DNA of 64,000 nucleotides, taken from positions 1,550,001-1,614,000 of the forward strand of contig NZ_CP079925.1 of assembly GCF_019355935.1 (NCBI RefSeq). The letters run 5' to 3'. Below are positions 29,375 through 36,744 of the stretch, piece by piece; position 1 is the stretch's first letter; every line of letters begins with the position of its first letter. The stretch comes from Comamonas sp. Y33R10-2 (GTDB lineage Bacteria > Pseudomonadota > Gammaproteobacteria > Burkholderiales > Burkholderiaceae_C). Made by a program: the position numbers and the translations under genes. The notes beneath the pieces are model-generated. The model had not been told where the DNA came from, searched no databases, and worked only from the letters and a program-made list of their open reading frames with translations.

Positions 29375-29430
29375 CAAGCCAACACATACTATGAGCATGG
29401 CAATCAATCCTGCTCAAATCGTGATCTTAT

Positions 29431-29447
29431 ATTTAACATAATATACA
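29431..29447. other. attL: dif-like XerC/XerD site
   Basis: ATTTAACATAATATACA equals the XerD arm plus central region of the proteobacterial dif consensus, read on the minus strand. It recurs at 40425-40441 with one change (ATTaAACATAATATACA). The stop codon of the leftward repressor gene lies inside it. The expected XerC arm (TTATGCG...) is not seen to its right, as expected if that half is phage-derived. Confidence 0.7.
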
Positions 29448-29696
29448 GAAGCGCTCGAGCGCCGCTTTGGCTGCGGGCGTTTTTACTGACTCTGCAAGTT
29501 GGTCGAGCAGTATTTTTTCGGGCGGAATGCCCATGATTTCAGCAACCTTAATCGACACCTCAACATCAAGTAGGCCGCTCGATTTTCTGTAGTTGCTAAC
29601 GGTTGCGCGATGGATGCCAAGTATCTTGGCAATAGCGTAATCCGATTCAATTTTTGCCGCATTTTTGGCGCGGTCAATCCATTCAAAAGCTCGCAT
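29433..29696 (-). CDS. HTH repressor-like protein of the provirus
   Basis: An 87-residue DNA-binding protein. The helix-turn-helix reads SDYAIAKILGIHRATVSNYRK (about residues 18-38), followed by LDVEVSIKVAEIMGIPPEKILLDQLAES. This layout is found in short phage regulators related to DUF3693/Cro-like proteins. It is transcribed leftward, divergent from the replication genes across a region with a promoter and dyad, so it is the best candidate for the lysogeny switch. Its stop codon is formed by the attL core. Confidence 0.75.
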   Translation of the reverse strand: MRAFEWIDRAKNAAKIESDYAIAKILGIHRATVSNYRKSSGLLDVEVSIKVAEIMGIPPEKILLDQLAESVKTPAAKAALERFCILC

Positions 29697-29786
29697 TCGG
29701 GACTACTCCGGGGGGTTGGAATGCGTCAATCTTGCTTTAACAGTAGTTCCATTGCAACGTTGTAGACAATTTACGTCTTAGCTGAT

Positions 29787-29815
29787 TTGACTAGTTGTAG
29801 GTGTGCAACTAACAA
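29787..29815 (+). promoter_or_regulatory. Candidate early rightward promoter with overlapping dyad
   Basis: A -35 TTGACT at 29787-29792 is 17 bases from a -10-like TAACAA at 29810-29815. The inverted repeat TAGTTG/CAACTA (29792-29811) occupies the spacer, the right place for repressor binding. Confidence 0.45.
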
Positions 29816-29820
29816 TGCGC

Positions 29821-29931
29821 TGCCAGCCGGGAACAGGTGGTGTTTTCTAAGCCGTTCCCCGGTACTGCCCGTTATGCGAACCCGGCTGGCACCTCTTCGC
29901 GAGAGGTTGGGGACACGGCGTAACGGGGAAC
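29821..29931. other. Structured leader or origin region of the provirus
   Basis: Perfect 11-bp arms TGCCAGCCGGG (29821-29831) and CCCGGCTGGCA (29881-29891) enclose GTTCCCCG, which pairs with CGGGGAAC at 29924-29931. A separate 6-bp hairpin ACCTCT-tcgcg-AGAGGT lies at 29891-29907. No convincing gene is present. For a rolling-circle phage this is a candidate nicking or packaging region, or a leader-attenuator. Confidence 0.45.
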
Positions 29932-29935
29932 ACGC

Positions 29936-30124
29936 ATGGCGAACAGACAAGCGGCGGAAAAGGCAGATAGCTTTTACAAGTTTCTGGCCCTTAAAAAAGC
30001 AGAGCTGATCGAAGACCTCAAAACTAACGATCCATTTGATCGCATCGTGATTTGTGGGCAGCTTGAGGAATTGAAGCGCACAGAGTCCGTGTATCTGGAC
30101 TTCCTCAAGTCGTCGGGGGTCTGA
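29936..30124 (+). CDS. Small provirus protein, 62 residues
   Basis: MANRQAAEKADSFYKFLALK begins a largely helical, charged protein (KKAELIEDLKTNDPFDRIVICGQLEELKRTE...), ending LDFLKSSGV. I do not recognise a family. It is the first gene of the early rightward unit; the next gene starts 3 bases after its stop. A helical dimer or coiled coil is plausible from heptad-like Leu spacing. Confidence 0.6.
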   Translation: MANRQAAEKADSFYKFLALKKAELIEDLKTNDPFDRIVICGQLEELKRTESVYLDFLKSSGV

Positions 30125-30126
30125 CC

Positions 30127-30360
30127 ATGCAATACACCGTAGCAGCTCATGCGGGCGGGTTTGTGGTCGCCCGAAGCCGTGGTAACGGCGAATGGATAGC
30201 AGTCATGGAGCATGCCTCTTATGAGGTCTGCAGGCGCGAAGCTATCCGCCTGAATGCTGAGCAGCAGGCCTGCCAGCGTTTGGAGCAGGCGCGGCTTTTA
30301 AGCGCTTCGCTGCAGCCGCGTCGTTCGATTCGGTACTTTGAGCCGGATGCCTTCGCATGA
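30127..30360 (+). CDS. Small provirus protein, 77 residues
   Basis: MQYTVAAHAGGFVVARSRGN, then EWIAVMEHASYEVCRREAIRLNAEQQACQRLEQA and a basic tail ending FEPDAFA. The first half looks like a short beta-sheet unit and the second is one long helix. Function is unknown. Its stop overlaps the initiator start (ATGA at 30357), indicating translational coupling to the replication gene. Confidence 0.65.
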   Translation: MQYTVAAHAGGFVVARSRGNGEWIAVMEHASYEVCRREAIRLNAEQQACQRLEQARLLSASLQPRRSIRYFEPDAFA

Positions 30361-32489
30361 GAGTTCAGCACTCCGACGAAAAGCCCGTCACCTATGAGCA
30401 GTGGGCCGGTGGCCGCGCTGCTGATCGCCTTGATAGGCTGGGCTTGCCTAAGCGTTGGCAGGCCCGCCTGATGCGAAATTGGGCGCGCATACATCGTACT
30501 GATCGCCCTGAGAGTGAGCAGTTTTTGCGTAAGTACGTGGCAGATCTTGGCAAGACGCGCATAAGCCTTGATGCATCGGATTGGGAAATAACTGATAAGG
30601 CAATGGGCCTTGCGCTGCGCTGTGCCGAGCGTGCGACGTTGGTGCATGAAGAGAATGCGCTTTTGGCGTCAATGAAGCGTGTCTGTGAGGGGCAGGGGAT
30701 TCAAGCGCCAAGGGTTAAGCGTTGCTCCGATATTCCGGGAGCGCTTGCCCGTATGTGCTGCCCGATTTGGTGGCGGCGCAAGCTGCGCTCACATCATGGC
30801 CGCTGCATTGAGTCAACGGCTATCAGCCTCGGTTATGTGAACCGTAGCGAAGAGATTTATTGCAGCAATGAAACTGTGTACCGGATACGGCAGCGGGATA
30901 AAGCCGCGGCTGAAATGCTGGCAACCACGTTTGCGCGCAATGAGCATGGTCAAGAGCTGAGCCTTGAAGAGTTGCGCAAGGTTAGCGTGGCCGAGCGCAG
31001 CATTAAGCGGGCCGAGTTGATGACGCGAATCAGCGGTTTTGAGCGCGTGGCCGTGGCTGCTGGGCATGGTGGTTTGTTCATGACGACTACATGCCCGAGC
31101 CGCATGCACAAATGGCGCACGGTGGGGCCAAAGCATTCGAAAAAGGTCGTAGAAAATTCGCGTTATGACGGCACCGAGCCGAGACAGGCTCAAGAGCATT
31201 TGGCTGATGTGTGGGCGCGCACTAGGTCTGCGCTGTTGCGGTATGGCGTGGCGCTTTACGGCTTTCGCATTGCTGAACCGAATCATGACGGCACGCCGCA
31301 TTGGCATTTTTTGGTTTTCTTTGACCTGAAATGGCCGGGCGAAGCTAAGCGGGCGGCATTGCCGCGCATTAAGGCTATCTGCAGGCGTTATGCGCTGGGT
31401 CGGGGTGAGGCAAGGATGCCAGCGTTTAAAAAAATGTTCACTGAGCGCATGGTGCCGTACCGCACCAAAAAAGCCGCAAAGGCTGCTGCTGCGATGGCTG
31501 AAACGGCGTGGCGCATTGCTGATCGCCGCAACCAGAATTCAGAGCCGGGTGCCAAAGTGCACCGCGTTGACTTTGAAGAAATGGATTCGGCAAAGGGTTC
31601 TGCAGCGGGCTACATCGCTAAGTACGTTGCCAAGAATATTGACGGCTACAACGTGGGCGAGGACTTGTTCGGCAACCCTGCAATGGAAACCTCAGGCCGC
31701 GTCGAATCATGGGCGCGCACTTGGGGGATTCGTCAGTTTCAGCAGGTCGGCGGGCCTCCTGTAACGGTATGGCGGGAGCTGCGCCGTATTGAGGAGCTGC
31801 CAAAGGGTGCCCCTGCGCATCTGGTCATGGCATTCAACGCTGTCAACAAGGTGGAGTTGATCGAGGGAAGAGAAAACGCGTCGGTGGCTTGGGACCGCTA
31901 TTGCGAAGCGCAGGGCGGCGTTTTCTGTGGCCGTCTGTATTCCATTCGCCTAGACATGCAAGAGCAAGAGGGCTTGAACCGCTACGGCGAAGAAAAGGGT
32001 AAGCGTCCGGTGGGCGTCTACACCAGCGGCATTGAGGAGTGGACTCCTCCGTGGATGGCCCACATGAGCCCGCCTGCGCTGATTCCACGCCGGGTGGAAT
32101 GGTTTGTCGAATCGTCCCGCCATGTGTGGGAGATCGTCGGGCGCCCGCGTCCGGCTGTTTTGAGCGCGCCTTGCGCGCCTTGGACTTGTGTCAATAACTG
32201 TACGGGGGAGATAGAAGATGGAGTTGCAAGAGCAAATGAAGGAGGCGAGGGCGGCATGGGAGAAGGCTCCGGCGCATGTCAAATTGATGGCTGGGAAGTA
32301 CATGGAGCCAGTCTTGACCGTGATCGAGTCGCTATGCCAGCTCTCCCACTGTGGGGATGGAAAAAAAACCATCCCGATTACCTGCAAGGGCATGAATTGC
32401 AGCAGTGGTGGGAGCAGTGGAAGTGGCGAAACATGTACGGGCCTTGGCAGCCCGCAAGCAAAGTGGCCGTTTCCGGGGGAAAGCCATGA
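30357..32489 (+). CDS. GPA-type rolling-circle replication initiator
   Basis: A 710-residue HUH endonuclease of the phage P2 gene A family. Motif 2 reads RIAEPNHDGTPHWHFLVFF, with the metal-binding His 315 and His 317. The catalytic pair lies in AAGYIAKYVAKN, Tyr 419 and Tyr 423, three residues apart as in superfamily-1 initiators. FMTTTCPSRMH (about 241) is the conserved segment before the HUH. The C-terminal 200 residues contain RQFQQVGGPPVTVWRELRR, also typical of GPA. It nicks at the phage origin and joins ends. PM2 also uses a GPA-like protein (P12). A second open frame overlaps its last 270 bases. Confidence 0.92.
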   Translation: MRVQHSDEKPVTYEQWAGGRAADRLDRLGLPKRWQARLMRNWARIHRTDRPESEQFLRKYVADLGKTRISLDASDWEITDKAMGLALRCAERATLVHEENALLASMKRVCEGQGIQAPRVKRCSDIPGALARMCCPIWWRRKLRSHHGRCIESTAISLGYVNRSEEIYCSNETVYRIRQRDKAAAEMLATTFARNEHGQELSLEELRKVSVAERSIKRAELMTRISGFERVAVAAGHGGLFMTTTCPSRMHKWRTVGPKHSKKVVENSRYDGTEPRQAQEHLADVWARTRSALLRYGVALYGFRIAEPNHDGTPHWHFLVFFDLKWPGEAKRAALPRIKAICRRYALGRGEARMPAFKKMFTERMVPYRTKKAAKAAAAMAETAWRIADRRNQNSEPGAKVHRVDFEEMDSAKGSAAGYIAKYVAKNIDGYNVGEDLFGNPAMETSGRVESWARTWGIRQFQQVGGPPVTVWRELRRIEELPKGAPAHLVMAFNAVNKVELIEGRENASVAWDRYCEAQGGVFCGRLYSIRLDMQEQEGLNRYGEEKGKRPVGVYTSGIEEWTPPWMAHMSPPALIPRRVEWFVESSRHVWEIVGRPRPAVLSAPCAPWTCVNNCTGEIEDGVARANEGGEGGMGEGSGACQIDGWEVHGASLDRDRVAMPALPLWGWKKNHPDYLQGHELQQWWEQWKWRNMYGPWQPASKVAVSGGKP

Positions 32490-32493
32490 ATGA
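32218..32493 (+). CDS. Possible overlapping gene inside the 3' end of the initiator
   Basis: A frame different from the initiator's begins ATG 32218 after GGGGGAGATAGA, a good ribosome site. The first 40 residues (MELQEQMKEARAAWEKAPAH, VKLMAGKYMEPVLTVIESL) look like a genuine helical protein; the rest is Gly/Ser/Cys-rich and less convincing. In the same stretch the initiator frame reads NPDYLQGHELQQWWEQWKW-like aromatic sequence, which also looks selected. Either the two truly overlap or the initiator ends early by a recent frameshift. Confidence 0.4.
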   Translation: MELQEQMKEARAAWEKAPAHVKLMAGKYMEPVLTVIESLCQLSHCGDGKKTIPITCKGMNCSSGGSSGSGETCTGLGSPQAKWPFPGESHE

Positions 32494-32692
32494 CGTCTTC
32501 AAAGTGCATGAGTCCGCCCGTATCCGTACCGGCAAATATGCGGGCCTTGTCGGTACGGTAACGGAAACCGTAGAGGAAGAAGGCCAGCAAACCGGCGTAG
32601 AGGTCTGCATTCAGGGAGTGCGCGAAGGCGTAACCGTGGATAAGAAGCTGTGGTTCAAACGTTCGCAAGTGGAGAGGAATGCTCATGGCTAA
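32486..32692 (+). CDS. KOW-motif small protein
   Basis: A 68-residue protein. RIRTGKYAGLVGTVTETVEE matches the KOW motif of NusG/L24-type proteins, followed by VDKKLWFKRSQVERN. GGGGGAAAGCC precedes ATG 32486. KOW modules bind RNA or RNA polymerase-associated proteins, so a role in antitermination or in reading through the structured provirus transcripts is possible (inference). It overlaps the next gene by eight bases. Confidence 0.7.
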   Translation: MNDVFKVHESARIRTGKYAGLVGTVTETVEEEGQQTGVEVCIQGVREGVTVDKKLWFKRSQVERNAHG

Positions 32693-32993
32693 AAAAATCA
32701 TCGGTACATGCCCATGCCCTGAGTGCGGCATGGGTGGCGCAGAGGTGAAAGAGACCAAAGCGGGGCTGGCCTATCGCTGGTGCCCTGAGTGCAACGCGCA
32801 GTACTTCCCACGCTGTGAGGCCACATCGGCGCGGCTGCTGGAGAAATGCGGCATCAAGCCTGAGCCGGTACGGGAACGGGAACCAGAACCCGAGTTGGTG
32901 AATCCGGTCATGGCTCCGGTACAGGTAGCGAAGCCGCAACGCAAACCGGTAGCCAATCCCTTTGATATGTTTTTGAAGAAGGCAACAGCATGA
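32685..32993 (+). CDS. Zinc-ribbon protein of the provirus
   Basis: A 102-residue protein with two Cys pairs, CPCPECGMGG and YRWCPECNAQYFPRC, forming a likely zinc ribbon (about residues 9-45), then a Pro/Glu-rich linker and a short helix NPFDMFLKKATA. The start ATG 32685 was chosen because GAGAGG lies 8 bases upstream; ATG 32679 is too close to it. DNA-binding or protein-binding cannot be separated. It ends with an ATGA overlap with the next gene. Confidence 0.7.
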   Translation: MAKKIIGTCPCPECGMGGAEVKETKAGLAYRWCPECNAQYFPRCEATSARLLEKCGIKPEPVREREPEPELVNPVMAPVQVAKPQRKPVANPFDMFLKKATA

Positions 32994-33508
32994 GAGACGA
33001 AACACAAGAAGCGGCAGAACAAAGCAGCGAACAGGCGGCAGACTTTGCCGCCCTGCAGGCGGCGGCTGGGCCGGGGCCGGATGAAGTGGCAGCAGAGGAG
33101 CAGCAGGAGCAGGGCAGGCATGATCTTGGGGCAGAGATTGAGGGGCTGCTGCAGATGGCGGTGGGCATGCTGGCCCCCATGTTTCCCAGCCTGCCAGGTA
33201 TCTACACGCCGGAGGCCACGCAAGCCGCATCGGCAGCGGTGGCCGGGGTCTGCAACAAGCATGGCTGGATGCAAGGCGGGATGATGGGCCGCTATGGCGA
33301 AGAAATCGCCTGCGCGCTGATCGTGGGGCCGATGGCCTTTGCCACGTACAAGGGGGTCAAGGGTGATATCGCGGCGCGTCAGCCGGTTGAGCGTATCGGC
33401 GGGCCTGATCTGTCGGCGCCGGTTCCCGTATCGGGGCCAGCACCATCCAAGGTGGTGACGTTCGGCGCTCCGGTACCGGCACCAGCATCGGGGGCTGTAG
33501 CCGCATGA
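32990..33508 (+). CDS. Provirus protein preceding the packaging ATPase
   Basis: A 172-residue protein. The acidic, Gln/Glu-rich N-terminus is followed by a hydrophobic domain (LLQMAVGMLAPMFPSLPGIY, then ACALIVGPMAFATYKGVKGD) and a Pro/Ala-rich C-terminus. The central domain with GVCNKHGWMQGGMMGRYGEE looks conserved in style, but I cannot name a family. Its overlap with the ATPase start (ATGA at 33505) suggests a partner of packaging, such as a membrane or vertex protein. Confidence 0.6.
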   Translation: MRDETQEAAEQSSEQAADFAALQAAAGPGPDEVAAEEQQEQGRHDLGAEIEGLLQMAVGMLAPMFPSLPGIYTPEATQAASAAVAGVCNKHGWMQGGMMGRYGEEIACALIVGPMAFATYKGVKGDIAARQPVERIGGPDLSAPVPVSGPAPSKVVTFGAPVPAPASGAVAA

Positions 33509-34116
33509 AGACTAATGACGGCCAGCTCTACGTTATCGCCGGGGCTTCGCGCTCTGGCAAAACTGCTTGGACACGCAAGCGCATTGCCAAGGTGCGCCGA
33601 ATATGGGCTTGGGACCCTGAGGCGCAGTGGTGCGAGCTGCCCGGCTGGCGCAAAGTCAGCACGCGGGCCGAGCTACTGGCCTGCATGCAGAAGAAGGGGC
33701 CGCAAAAGGTGGCATTTGTGGCGGGGGGGCAGCTCAAAGAAGACTTCGATTTTTGGGCCGGGGCCGTGATGTATGCGGGCCGCTATGTGGAGCCGCTGGA
33801 TGCGGTGGCAGAGGAGCTGGCAGACGTCACCACGCCAAGCAAAGCGCCGGGAAACTGGGGCATTCTGGTGCGCCGTGGTTTGAAAAGAGGGATTTCCCTG
33901 TACTGCATTAGCCAGCGTTGGTCTGAGGCCGATAAAACGGCGTTCGGTAACGCTTCGGATTTTGTGATTTTCCGGCAATCCTCGGGGGATGACGTCACAT
34001 ATCTGGCGCGTAAAACGCGGGTAGAGCAGGGCGAAATCAATGGCCTAGTGCCGTTGCAGTTCGTTCACATGAATGCTTTGAACGGAGAAATTCAGCGCGG
34101 AAAACTGCGGTTTTGA
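33505..34116 (+). CDS. Genome-packaging P-loop ATPase (FtsK/HerA type, PM2 P9-like)
   Basis: A 203-residue ATPase. Walker A is GASRSGKT (residues 13-20), preceded by a short strand LYVIAG. The Walker-B-like region is YVEPLDAVAEELADV (about 93-107), and the sensor/arginine region is ISLYCISQRWSEADK. The small size and the single-domain form are as in packaging ATPases of PRD1/PM2-lineage tailless viruses, which pump DNA into a preformed capsid. Its place between replication and virion genes agrees. A terminator follows at 34137. Confidence 0.82.
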   Translation: MKTNDGQLYVIAGASRSGKTAWTRKRIAKVRRIWAWDPEAQWCELPGWRKVSTRAELLACMQKKGPQKVAFVAGGQLKEDFDFWAGAVMYAGRYVEPLDAVAEELADVTTPSKAPGNWGILVRRGLKRGISLYCISQRWSEADKTAFGNASDFVIFRQSSGDDVTYLARKTRVEQGEINGLVPLQFVHMNALNGEIQRGKLRF

Positions 34117-34136
34117 GTACGGGAACGGGAACAGAT

Positions 34137-34166
34137 ACAGCGCCTTTCGGGGCGCTGTTCTTTTTT
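34137..34166 (+). terminator. Terminator separating early/packaging from virion genes
   Basis: ACAGCGCC pairs with GGCGCTGT around TTTCGG and is followed by TC and six Ts. It divides the provirus into two rightward transcription units. Confidence 0.9.
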
Positions 34167-34244
34167 GTGCAATAGGGCCATGCCTGCACGGGGCAAAGCC
34201 GTTGCGGCTTACCTATGTGCAACTGTTCAAATCAAGGAAACAGA

Positions 34245-34397
34245 ATGACTTCTGCGGATATGACCAAGCTCGCCATTGCTGGCGGCATTCTTTTTGCGGC
34301 CTACAAGTGGGGCAATGGTCTGATGAAGGCCGGTGCCGTCGCTGTGGCCGCTGGCGTTGTCGCCAAGCGCGTTCCCTACGTCAAAGATGTGATGTAA
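34245..34397 (+). CDS. Small virion-region membrane protein, 50 residues
   Basis: MTSADMTKLAIAGGILFAAY starts a peptide with one hydrophobic helix through AVAVAAGVVAKRVPYVKDVM. AAGGAAACAG precedes ATG 34245. It sits directly before the candidate capsid gene. Several short membrane peptides line the inner membrane in PM2 and PRD1, and this fits that class. It has no recognised family. Confidence 0.65.
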   Translation: MTSADMTKLAIAGGILFAAYKWGNGLMKAGAVAVAAGVVAKRVPYVKDVM

Positions 34398-34407
34398 GGG
34401 GAAAGAC

Positions 34408-35238
34408 ATGAGCGTCGGAAAACTTAACCGCTACGGCCTGCCTTTCTCCAACGTGGTGCCCACTGGCACCGCAACCAACCAAGTTACGCCGGGCCGTACC
34501 TTGGAAACCCTGCGTTTGCGCTTGGGCGGCACCACCTTCACAAAGGCCATGCTGTCGCTGATCAAGATCAAGGCGAATGGCAAGGTCATCATTGAAGCGT
34601 CGGGCGCAGAGCTGGACAAAATCAATGCCTACCGTGGCACTCCGCTGGATGCCGGTTTTCTGGATATTGCATTCGCGGATTACCAGCTCAATAACGAGTT
34701 CGACCGAATGGTGGGTGCGTTCGATACCTCTCGGGGTATCAGCAATATCACCACTGAGGTGCAGATTGCCGGTGCCACGGCTCCAACGCTGCAGCCCATC
34801 CTGGTCGAATCGGCGCAGCAAAAGTTGAGCTCTGGCGAATATGCGCCTTATGCCCCGCTGATGTGCAAGCTGCTGCGCTATCCGTACAGCCAAGCCACGG
34901 GCGGTCGCTTGCCTGTGAACGTGCCTTTTGGCCCCGGCTCGGGTTCGATCATCAAGCGCCTGCACGTTTTCCACACTGGCAACCTGACTGGCGCAACCGT
35001 CAAAGAAGACGGCCTCGTCATTCATGAGTCAGTGAAGGCTGAAAACGAGTACGAGCAAAAGAGCCAAGGCCGCGTGCCTCAAGCAAACGTCTACACGCTG
35101 GATTTCTGCGTGGACGGTGCTGTGGTCAAGGCGCTGGACACACGCCAAGCGCGTTCGCTGGAATGGCTGTTCGATTTCTCGGCGGCTGATAGCGGTGTGG
35201 TGCTGGTCGAATATCTCGATCCGCTGGGCAACCTGTAA
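34408..35238 (+). CDS. Probable major capsid protein, double jelly-roll type
   Basis: A 276-residue protein, close to the PM2 capsid protein P2 (269 residues, from memory). It is rich in beta-forming and turn residues throughout, with no membrane helix, no signal peptide and few Cys. Two halves of similar size can be imagined: residues about 20-130 (TLETLRLRLGGTTFTKAMLS ... FDRMVGAFDTSRGISNI) and 135-276 (TEVQIAGATAPTLQPILVES ... GVVLVEYLDPLGNL). It is the longest protein of the late region and follows the packaging ATPase, the standard arrangement of this virus lineage. The fold is inferred, not computed. Confidence 0.7.
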   Translation: MSVGKLNRYGLPFSNVVPTGTATNQVTPGRTLETLRLRLGGTTFTKAMLSLIKIKANGKVIIEASGAELDKINAYRGTPLDAGFLDIAFADYQLNNEFDRMVGAFDTSRGISNITTEVQIAGATAPTLQPILVESAQQKLSSGEYAPYAPLMCKLLRYPYSQATGGRLPVNVPFGPGSGSIIKRLHVFHTGNLTGATVKEDGLVIHESVKAENEYEQKSQGRVPQANVYTLDFCVDGAVVKALDTRQARSLEWLFDFSAADSGVVLVEYLDPLGNL

Positions 35239-35247
35239 GGGGGCGCT

Positions 35248-35484
35248 ATGGATTGGGGTACTTGGGCTCAACAGGTTTCAGGCAGCCTGATCAATAAATA
35301 CGCCGATAACAAGCTGGTGCAGCCTTTCGAAATCCAGAAGATGCAATTGCAGGCGCTGGGCCAGTTGGGCATGTACCAAGAGGGCCAAGCGTCTATCAAT
35401 GCAGGCCGTCAAGGCCTGACGATCTCGCCAACACTGCTGCTAATCGGCGCAGTTGCTGTGATCGTCATCATGACCAAGGACTAA
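35248..35484 (+). CDS. Virion-region membrane protein, 78 residues
   Basis: A soluble helical N-terminus (MDWGTWAQQVSGSLINKYAD, LVQPFEIQKMQLQALGQLG) is followed by a C-terminal membrane helix ISPTLLLIGAVAVIVIMTKD. One membrane span at the very C-terminus is a layout shared with other short proteins in this cluster. It starts 10 bases after the capsid gene. Function is unknown; a capsid-to-membrane tether is a natural guess. Confidence 0.65.
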   Translation: MDWGTWAQQVSGSLINKYADNKLVQPFEIQKMQLQALGQLGMYQEGQASINAGRQGLTISPTLLLIGAVAVIVIMTKD

Positions 35485-35486
35485 AA

Positions 35487-35774
35487 ATGGCGGGCGAAGC
35501 TGTAGCAGCGGGCGCATCGGCCATGAATCCTTGGGCCAACGTTGCGGGCATGTTTGCGATGGGGCTGGGTGGTGCTGTCAACGGCACCCCCGGTATGGCC
35601 TCGGGTACTCAGGCCAACAAATACGACAACTCCGGCTGGAATGTGAATTTTGGGCCGGGGAATATCGACAGCGCTCGCGCTGAGTCGCAATCAAGCGCCT
35701 TTGATGCATACCTGCCTTATGCGGTGCTGTTTGTGGGGGCGATGGTCGTATGGCGCATGACCCGCAAAAAATGA
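35487..35774 (+). CDS. Virion-region membrane protein, 95 residues
   Basis: MAGEAVAAGASAMNPWANVA and a Gly-rich middle (GWNVNFGPGNIDSARA) lead to a C-terminal membrane helix AYLPYAVLFVGAMVVWRM with a basic end RKK. It is a single-span protein without family assignment. Its stop overlaps the next start (ATGA at 35771). Confidence 0.65.
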   Translation: MAGEAVAAGASAMNPWANVAGMFAMGLGGAVNGTPGMASGTQANKYDNSGWNVNFGPGNIDSARAESQSSAFDAYLPYAVLFVGAMVVWRMTRKK

Positions 35775-36154
35775 GTTTAGTGCCGGGGGAGTGGGGGGAC
35801 GATGCCGCGCATTGGCTGGGGCGTGCGCTGGCATCGGCAACCCTGCAAGACCTGCACCGGCAGTGGCTGCACGGCGCAAAGCTGTACCGAATCATGCATG
35901 AGGGTGCTTGCGTCGGTGCATTCTTGCTGCGCGTTGACAGCACAGCCAAGGGACGGCAGGGCGTGATTGTGGCGGCGGCTGCAGAGCTGCAGGGCGTGGA
36001 CATGATTCAAACCTGCATGCCTGCGATTGAAGCCCGTTTTTGCGGCGTTCGTTCGATTCGGTTTCATACCGCTAAACCGGCAGTTGCCCGAAAAATGGCC
36101 CGCATGGGCTACGGGCCACAAGAGCTGATCTGTGTGAAGGAACTCGCGGCATGA
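35771..36154 (+). CDS. GNAT-like protein in the virion region
   Basis: A 127-residue protein. The order of elements (GACVGAFLLRVDSTAKGRQG, VIVAAAAELQGVDMIQTCMP, then SIRFHTAKPAVARKMARMGY) matches the strand-helix-strand layout of GCN5-related N-acetyltransferases, where the last helix often reads AVARKMARMGY before a closing strand (GPQELICVKEL). Small GNAT-like proteins occur in many phages, usually without known substrate. It lies among virion genes and has ATGA overlaps at both ends. Confidence 0.55.
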   Translation: MSLVPGEWGDDAAHWLGRALASATLQDLHRQWLHGAKLYRIMHEGACVGAFLLRVDSTAKGRQGVIVAAAAELQGVDMIQTCMPAIEARFCGVRSIRFHTAKPAVARKMARMGYGPQELICVKELAA

Positions 36155-36744
36155 CTTCGCGGCAAAAACTCTATGAATTCGGTCTGCCTTTGGGCGATGG
36201 CGTGACACGCGCCAAGCTGGGCGGCGGCGTTGTTTGCGGCGGCGGTGGTGACTCTGAAAGCAGCCAGCAATCAAACACCTACGACAACCGCACCGCAGTG
36301 CAAGACGGCGTGGGCCTGTCTTCTTCAAGTGGCAATTGGATTGATGCCAGCAGCACCAGTAAATACGAAGCAACCACCAACTACAGCAGCAACACATCAA
36401 CAGATATTTCTGTGATGGATGGCGGGCTGATTGGTCGCGGGCTGGATACGGTGGACGCTGCCTTCAAGGGAATGCTGAGCAACAACAGCAACACCATTGA
36501 TGGTGCGCTGAATTCCATCAACATCAATAACGCCACCAATTCCGACAACTTCACCAAGTTGCTGGACACGGCGGGCGACTGGTTTAGCCAAGGTCAAGGC
36601 CTGATCGGCCAGACGCAAAAAAGCGTGGCTGATGCCTACGCACAAGCGCAGACAGAGGCAAAGGGGACCATTGATAACAAAACCATCATGGTGATTGCCG
36701 TGGCGGCAGTCGCTGGGCTGGCGTTCGTGAATAAGGCCAAGTAA
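36151..36744 (+). CDS. Provirus protein with Ser/Asn/Thr-rich core and C-terminal membrane helix
   Basis: A 197-residue protein. After GVVCGGGGDSESSQQSNTYD comes a long Ser/Thr/Asn-rich stretch to about residue 95, then a helical part (DNFTKLLDTAGDWFSQGQGL, QKSVADAYAQAQTEAKG) and a C-terminal membrane helix TIMVIAVAAVAGLAFVNKAK. The composition looks like a surface-exposed or vertex-associated protein anchored in the virion membrane. No family was recognised. Confidence 0.6.
   Translation: MTSRQKLYEFGLPLGDGVTRAKLGGGVVCGGGGDSESSQQSNTYDNRTAVQDGVGLSSSSGNWIDASSTSKYEATTNYSSNTSTDISVMDGGLIGRGLDTVDAAFKGMLSNNSNTIDGALNSININNATNSDNFTKLLDTAGDWFSQGQGLIGQTQKSVADAYAQAQTEAKGTIDNKTIMVIAVAAVAGLAFVNKAK

Noticed and set aside
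29787-30008. A 73-residue frame in the provirus leader
   Set aside because: It runs through the hairpin region and into the next gene in another frame, with Arg/Cys-rich chance composition.
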